DNA of 50,277 bases from Clavulina sp. PMI_390 (Eukaryota; Basidiomycota; Agaricomycetes; Cantharellales; Hydnaceae), in NCBI GenBank assembly GCA_015039315.1, contig WIDE01000043.1, forward strand, positions 1-50,277. The letters are read 5' to 3'. Position numbers and translations under genes: made by a program. A model generated the notes under the pieces. That model searched no databases. It was not told where the DNA came from and worked only from the letters and a program-made list of their open reading frames with translations. How positions within the stretch are numbered: position 1 is the first letter of the stretch; every line of letters begins with the position of its first letter. Of the stretch, positions 44,383 through 50,277 are shown in pieces.

Positions 44383-46154
44383 ATGGAGGCCAATAACATT
44401 CGAAAAGATACTCCCAATCCTCTTTGGCTCTACAGAATCGACATCGACGTCCTTTTTTATATTACCAAATGGCTTGACCCATTGTCTATACTCCATCTCA
44501 GCTGTGTATGATGAATTTTTTGAAGATTTTGATAAAATATACTGACAAGAGGGAATGTTCCGCATTCTCATACTTCTCGTATCTCACATTCATAGACATG
44601 TAAAAAGTTGTACGTAGTCATCGGCCACGATTCATCCATTTGGCATCTGGCTATGAGAAAGGTTTCCATCCAACATTGCCTCGCCCGCATTCCTTTGCTG
44701 GGCTTTCCGTCAACGACCAGAAGCGCCTCTCCACTCGCCCAATTCGCCTTGCTGAAGCCTTCCGAGACCCAGCACGGTCCCTAGTATTCACTGCTAGGAA
44801 ATACATCATCGACTACAAGCAATTTCCCTTTCCTGGCGCACCCGACGATCCTGCATCCACCTCAAATATTAGATATATGTCTCCCTACCTCCTTCCTGGA
44901 GGCCGATGGCTGCTCTCTGCGATCATCAATCACGATTGGTCATCGACTCGTCTGTTCTGTTGGGACTGCACTCTTTCTCCTTCTGGTGGTTCTTTGGTGC
45001 GGCCAGCTGCCACATTTATCTGGGAGGGTTGGGTGCCGCGGGACACCAGTACCTGGTTGGCACTCCAGCTATACAGCCCGCATACTGTAACAATCGCCTG
45101 TTCACTACGGAACACTGCTCGGTAAGCGTCCCTTACTCCTGTGATAAACTAATGCTTATGTATAAACTACATCCTCAGCGATATCTCAGCCCATGAAATT
45201 ATTTCCCTGAGCTGGGAAGTTGATCGGGAGATACCCCTAATCAAACGCATCGCTCGGTTAGAGGAGAGTTCACACACCATAGGTGCTGGATTTTTCCGAA
45301 ATTACCAGCTCCAGGGTGACTATGTGGTATTCCATGATCATCGATCTATTGTTATCTGGAATTGGAGAGAAAATCTTATCGGAACAATCGACGATGGACA
45401 GATAAAATGGGTAGGGGGCTCATTCTGCTGTCTATTGAGGTTATATAATATTCAGCTCGTTCATTCTTTGTAGGCAAATGGCGAAGGCTTCTTAGTTACT
45501 ATGATACCACCTAACGTTTTTATCTTTCCTCACGAGATGGGAGAGATTTTGATTTTCACACTCCCTAAACTACATCCTGTTGGCTCGACCCAGTCTCACC
45601 ACCCCGTCCAAGCTACTTCCATTATCTCACATCGGCTCATTGGTTCGATTGGTTGGGTGGAGTGGTCGGAAATTCTGGTTCTTGAAACATGGAAACCCCC
45701 GTCGGTTCGTTCTGGCCTCATGGTTGTCTTTTCGCGGCAGAAAGATCTTTTCTTCACCGATGATGCTCCATGTGAATTCCACGTCATTTCGCTCCGAGGG
45801 ATCACTCCTCCTGAATGTTCGCCCCAGCCACAACTACCTTCTTTTCCGAAGGACGATTTCGGAGCGAGGAGAACGGCGGTCGTGAATGGCCCTGCCGGCG
45901 GCCTACTTATTCTCAATTACCATGGTCTCCAGAATGCTGGCAGCAAATTCTTGGAGTCTTCCTTTTTCCCTATTGCCGGGAATGGCGTTTTTGGCGAGTC
46001 AGTGAAGCGTAGATTCTCCCCAAATTGGGTCACTCGGTATGCTGGAACGCTGAGCTCTCTATGTTTCGTTTCGGGGACCGCTATTTTGGGGGAAAGATGC
46101 TGTGGGCCGGAGCCGAATACGCAGGTCGTATGGATGGTTTGTTTTGATAGTTAA
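44383..46154 (+). pseudogene. F-box paralog C with apparent frameshift
   Basis: Third member of the A/B family, 22 kb away. Exons by homology: 44383-44505, 44596-45121, 45179-45410, 45474-46154. The F-box (Leu-Trp-Leu-Tyr-Arg-Ile-Asp-Ile-Asp-Val-Leu) and the C-terminal blocks (Gly-Gly-Arg-Trp-Leu-Leu-Ser, Phe-Cys-Trp-Asp, Ile-Val-Ile-Trp-Asn-Trp-Arg) are kept. Exon 2 is 526 nt, one base off the phase of A (533) and B (521). Read from the acceptor, Ser-Ile-Trp-His is followed by unrelated residues, while Asn-Asp-Gln-Lys-Arg-Leu-Ser-Thr-Arg-Pro lies in the next frame, so an indel lies between about 44645 and 44700. Other acceptors tested (44608, 44618) do not repair it. Either a recent pseudogene or a base error. 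Confidence 0.65.
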
Positions 46155-46438
46155 TGCACCGAAGCTCAGGACACTAAATGAAATACGACCTCATGGCTTG
46201 CATGCATTGTAGTGCGATATTATCAGTACCTCCCCTAACCCTCTCCCTTCTTTCTTTTGCCTTGTAGTGGCGTCCCTAATTCCCTCTACCTCACTCTGTA
46301 CGGTATTGAACTTGATCAATGTAATCAATCGCAATGAGTCCCGCAAACCGCTTCAGGAATAAAAGAATTTATGCTTGAGACATTCAGCGCTTTCATCAGT
46401 TGTGATATGGAGGCTGAGCGGGCAGATACAACGGGTTA

Positions 46439-47745
46439 TCAAGTGCGAGTTAGGTACAATATAACCTCTCGTTCAGCTAGATCTTCAATTGGATCAATCT
46501 CCCTCTGGGATATCCAACAATCCTTGGACTCCATAGTGAATATCCAACACACAAAATCTGGCTCCCCCAGCTCCCCCAGCTCTATGATGACTCTTGGAGG
46601 TGGAGAACGACTCTCAAATATTCCCATCCTGGTTGCAAGCTTCATTGAAAATCCATGCACGGTATCACTCGTCCAGTCTGTTTGCGAGTAGTGGGTCATA
46701 CGCAAGACGCAGGTGTGTATCGACTGGTGCGCGCGAAATGGAATGTGCAGCAAGTGGATGGATGCCCTCTCATCATACAACGGTCCCCTCTCATCTGGTT
46801 TGTGCAACGCGTGTACAATGACTTTCAGATTATTGCACGGCCCGAACCGCCTGATGTCAATTAGCATCAGTGCGAATTGGAGAAAAGCGATATCTTCTGC
46901 CTGCAGAATGCTGACGGGACTTGACAGCTCTCTCAAAAGACGACCAAGGATCGAGTTCCCGCCGTGAGGTTCGGTGTTGATGAGAACCAAGGAATGTGTT
47001 GGTGAAGTGGAAGAGAGAAAGACTTGCGCCCAGCGAACGCTCGTTCGGAGGCTTCTTAGAGCTGGGAGATCCAAAGGTTGGGGATCACGCCAGATCAAAG
47101 CCTCTGATACGGGGGGCAGCACTGAAAGGGAATGAACGGAGGGAAGATCTTTGATGAGGTGAGCCAAAGCCTCAAACGAGACGTTCACAGTTCTGAATTT
47201 GTGTAGTGTTGACCTCAGTGGCCAATCCTCTAAAGCGTTTAGCACAGTTTGTGCAAGTGGCTCGCCCACTTGGAAGGCTTTCACATGCTCCTGATCAGAG
47301 ACTGTATAAAGGCTCAAGTGAGCGGACAGTTGTGGAAGATATCTTGGAAGGGATCTACGATCCACTTGGACAATAGTCAAGTCTTTGACATTGTCCAACA
47401 GTAAGAAGGCGGCTCGTATCATGGAAGGAATTGTAGATCTGGAAACTGTGGACGGATCGCCAGTGGCTGCAGATCCTGAACTGGGTTGCGCGATCCCTAG
47501 CTCTGATTCAAGTGCTGGTTCCAGGATAAGTACACGCAAGATGAAGGTATATCGTGCAATGTGTGGGTTGTTGATGAGACATGCAAGTTGTTCGACCATG
47601 TCGGATCGATAGCTTCGATAGATGTGGAGCGTAAACCGCATTCGGATGAGAGGGAGGGTAAGATAGTTCAGCTGATGATTCGTGAGAGAACAGTTCTTCA
47701 GGTCTGCGCGATCTGGTAGGAATGAAAGAATAATCGCCCATATTT
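46439..47745 (-). CDS. F-box-like protein, 5' end unresolved
   Basis: A 434-residue open frame from an acceptor at 47746-47748 (ctaac branch-like site, then ccttccag) to the stop at 46439. It opens with an F-box-like segment, Glu-Ile-Trp-Ala-Ile-Ile-Leu-Ser-Phe-Leu-Pro, then Asn-Cys-Ser-Leu-Thr-Asn-His. The remainder has Leu-rich segments as in many agaricomycete F-box proteins and may form a degenerate LRR solenoid. The obvious first exon (caccATGagc at 47791-47810, donor gttccg, 51-nt intron) leaves the wrong phase by one base, so the start is unresolved: a missed upstream exon, a base error, or decay. It is not closely related to paralogs A-C. Confidence 0.6.
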
Positions 47746-47810
47746 CTGGAAGGAATTGTTAGACAATATAAGAGCGGGAAGAACCACCGGAACCTGATTG
47801 GCTCGCTCAT

Positions 47811-49117
47811 GGTGGTCGTGCCCGCTATACTAATCCGCCTGTTACTGTCACATTCCGCACTCGGTTCTCCCCATCCTCCTCCCACCACCCTGCGTTCATG
47901 AGATACTATTTACCCGATGTTTTGATGCCAAGATAGCTTTTTATTATGCTGAAGCCATCCGTAGCCGTGTGGGCCGCATTTGCCGCCCTCGGGATACTTG
48001 AATGTGAGCCCAGGATTGCCCCGTTCAAATCATGGCTATCGTTCTCTGATATCCACACCCTATACCAGATGGCTCACGTATATGATGGGATGCCAAGCCG
48101 GCCCTGTGAGTACCGCAGCTGCCTTTGCCGTTCATCGGCGACTCACGTTTGGTGCCGCGCTGATAACACAACGATTGCTTCCACTCTGGCCCATTGTATC
48201 CCATTTCTATTCTCCGCACCTCTCAATGACGGGTCGGCCTGATCGATGAAGCCAATTAGTCCTCAATCACAGAAGGTGCTACGTTTTTCCAACAGGATGA
48301 CCTAGAGATGGTACTAAGGTTCGATTGCCATTTATAATTGGCTTGACTATTTGCTCACGATTTCTCGGCTACAATCTTTCTAGGAGGTGGTCCCTACTTG
48401 CTTCAAACGCATACGCAAACGTTTCATCAATATTCCCTCATGGAACACTCCATATGATTCTCCAGCTGGCTCCCTACGATACCTAGATACTATATACCCT
48501 CACATAGACATGCGTCATCAATCAAGATCCACTTCAATATCATCGTATGCATCATACATATCAAACATCTTGATAATTTGAACTTGATCACATCAATCCT
48601 TCTTTGGAGTTCACACATTCCGCACCTGTTCCCCGCTCTTCATCTTTGGCCCTGCCCCAGAGTCTTCCCACTTGAATATTCAATAAATCGCAAACTATAT
48701 GATATCTGAGGTGACTTACCATCGTAATCATCATGATCGCCCGCTTGGTATACTTTAGAGACGGGTTGAAGCTCAAATCTTTCAGTCAAGCTGAACACCT
48801 TGAGTCATTGTTCAATAACACACACATCATGTAGCCAAATTCATTGCAGACAGATTTAAACTATAAGCTAATTGCGCGTTACGGCTTTTTCCGTTTTACG
48901 GTAAAGCTTGCTCTTCTCGGCAATGCACTGAGTTTGTGAAGTGCATCATGCTCGCGCAACATACCATTCCATCATCGATCATGATTATCAAAGGAAAGTT
49001 CTCCGAATTATATAAATGAAGAACTTTCGCGATATAGATCTAATCACAGTGCCCAAACCTCTAATAAATTTGCTACACTGCGCCACCCTTGATGCCATAT
49101 CTTCTCAGCCCGCAGCA
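47811..49117. other. Intergenic, no recognised gene
   Basis: About 1.3 kb. Two exon-like pieces near 47946-48105 (a hydrophobic start with gtgagc and gtgagt donors) run into stops when joined and match nothing I know. The rest is AT-rich. Confidence 0.4.
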
Positions 49118-49793
49118 TGTAAGAGGTCGTGTAAATATTCTCCTAGAGTAGAAACGCCTCGGGCGGGAAATGGAATGTATTCGATTAGTATATCAGCGCG
49201 CGCGGCGGAACGCGTGGTAGCCTCGTGTTGCCGCGCGAGAGTGATAGGAGATCGAATAATCGATCGAGCGCGTTGGATGAGATACGAAACGTACCTAAGA
49301 CGACCGATGAGATCGTGCGGGGTCCCTGAGCCGCGTTGACAGGTACGGCGGATCGACGGAGTGGTCGATCAAGTGGTCAATCGAGTGATCAACCGAGAGC
49401 GTGCTTCTAGCACACCGAGATAACCGATCGAGGAGGATCGGTTGGAGCGAGCGAGAAAGGAGAGACGAGATTGAGAGGACGAGAGAACGAGAAAGGAGAA
49501 ATCAGACGGAAAACGAGAGATCAGACGGGGGTTCAACTGGTAATGAGTGTTCGATTCCTGTCCATACTACTAAGTATCCTACTATATATACTGGGGTGAG
49601 GCGGCGGTTAACTAGAGCCCTGAAGGCGTATGGGGCATATAGCCTAGGTGGGAAGGGCTCTGTTGGCCGCTCGGCCGAATGAGAACGACGCGCTCGTTCG
49701 AATGAATAGGAAAAGAAGAATTATCTACTGAATAAAAGCGGGAAAAGGTTGCCTCGACGAGGGCCTTGCATAGTTCTAACTACATTCCTTACA
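49118..49793. mobile_element. Solo LTR of an LTR retrotransposon (676 bp)
   Basis: Starts TGTAAG and ends CTTACA, giving the canonical TG...CA with a 6-bp perfect terminal inverted repeat. It is flanked by a 5-bp target duplication cagca (49113-49117 and 49794-49798), the size made by most retroviral-type integrases. No gag, pol or second LTR is nearby, so it is a solo LTR left by recombination. A TATA-like actatatatac lies near 49581. A purine-rich tract (about 49448-49530) gives misleading open frames. Confidence 0.85.
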
Positions 49794-49798
49794 CAGCA

Positions 49799-50277
49799 TG
49801 ATCTTGAACGTCCTTACTTTTTCTTTTCATATTCACCCCATCGCATGAGCCTTTCCCATCAGATCATTGCAGCTCAAGCATAACAAAAATATTACGTGGA
49901 GTGGATTGATCATCAAAACGGAAAAGTTCCCTAGCACGCATCGCATCCGCCACAGTCTCAAATGAGAGATGATTTGGATTATCGAGCACACAGTTTACTT
50001 TGATGATGTAACAAGAATGCTATATGATGCTAGAGCGTTCCAGCAAATAAAATTGTACTTCACAGCCGCAAGGAATGTGTTATGACTATATGCAGTTGCA
50101 ACGCGGCGTCGTGGGTTCATCATCAGTGTCGTCTGTATGTTCACTCTTCACATTGTCCACAAGCTCTTGATTGCACTTTATGATCAAGTCAAAACCCCTC
50201 TAAGCACCCGAATAATAGTTAATTAAGTCTTTGGTATTTGTGAATCATATAATATCGCAAGCACCGTACATTCTAGT
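49799..50277. other. AT-rich flank after the solo LTR
   Basis: No gene, RNA or repeat recognised up to the window end. Confidence 0.5.

Noticed and set aside
47946..48249. Possible multi-exon membrane protein
   Set aside because: Donors look good, but joining the pieces gives an early stop, and no family is recognised.
49534..49575. tRNA-like B-box sequence (gttcgattc) in the solo LTR
   Set aside because: The surrounding bases do not form T-arm or acceptor stems, so no tRNA is called.

Overview
This looks like a stretch of a filamentous basidiomycete genome, probably Agaricomycetes. Genes are split by many short GT-AG introns (about 45-75 nt) with very small exons. There is a BCS1-type AAA ATPase with the domain order common in mushrooms, an expanded F-box family, a secreted CBM1 protein and ergosterol-pathway genes. 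The species cannot be named from sequence alone. All gene models below were built by hand from splice sites, reading phase and family motifs.

Layout. 0-2 kb: intronless F-box gene. 3.3-6.0 kb: sterol O-acyltransferase (12 exons, about 645 aa). 6.0-9.8 kb: no recognisable gene. 9.8-14.4 kb: BCS1-like AAA ATPase with a long low-complexity tail (about 19 exons). 15.6-18.5 kb: tandem pair of short-chain dehydrogenases; the first is a pseudogene split by a 556-bp MITE-like DNA element with TA target duplication, the second is intact but lacks the canonical catalytic Ser and Tyr. 18.9-22.8 kb: two tandem F-box paralogs. 23.4-23.8 kb (minus): a 78-aa secreted CBM1 protein in three exons. 24.9-26.7 kb: ribosome biogenesis factor RPF1. 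27.1-28.9 kb: squalene epoxidase, whose start codon appears to be followed at once by a GC-AG intron. 31.2-36.2 kb: tandem pair of secreted serine beta-lactamase-like proteins with identical internal exon lengths. 36.5-42.8 kb (minus): two paralogous secreted, cysteine-free repeat proteins with regularly spaced Lys-Arg/Arg-Arg sites, lying in a segmental duplication. 44.4-46.2 kb: third F-box paralog with an apparent frameshift. 46.4-47.7 kb (minus): another F-box-like gene. 49.1-49.8 kb: 676-bp solo LTR with a 5-bp target duplication.

How the genes relate. Housekeeping genes (sterol acyltransferase, squalene epoxidase, RPF1) alternate with fast-evolving families made by local duplication: F-box, SDR, beta-lactamase-like and the repeat proteins. 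Squalene epoxidase makes sterol precursor and the acyltransferase esterifies surplus sterol, but they are far apart and nothing suggests a cluster.

The most novel item is the pair of dibasic-site repeat proteins. Each has a signal peptide, phase-0 exon modules starting with Ile/Leu-Glu-Gly/Ser-Leu-Phe, and modules combining a Gln/Lys-rich helical part with a glycine-zipper-like hydrophobic part, punctuated by KEX2-type sites. They resemble in plan the fungal KEX2-processed repeat proteins, but I recognise no named family.
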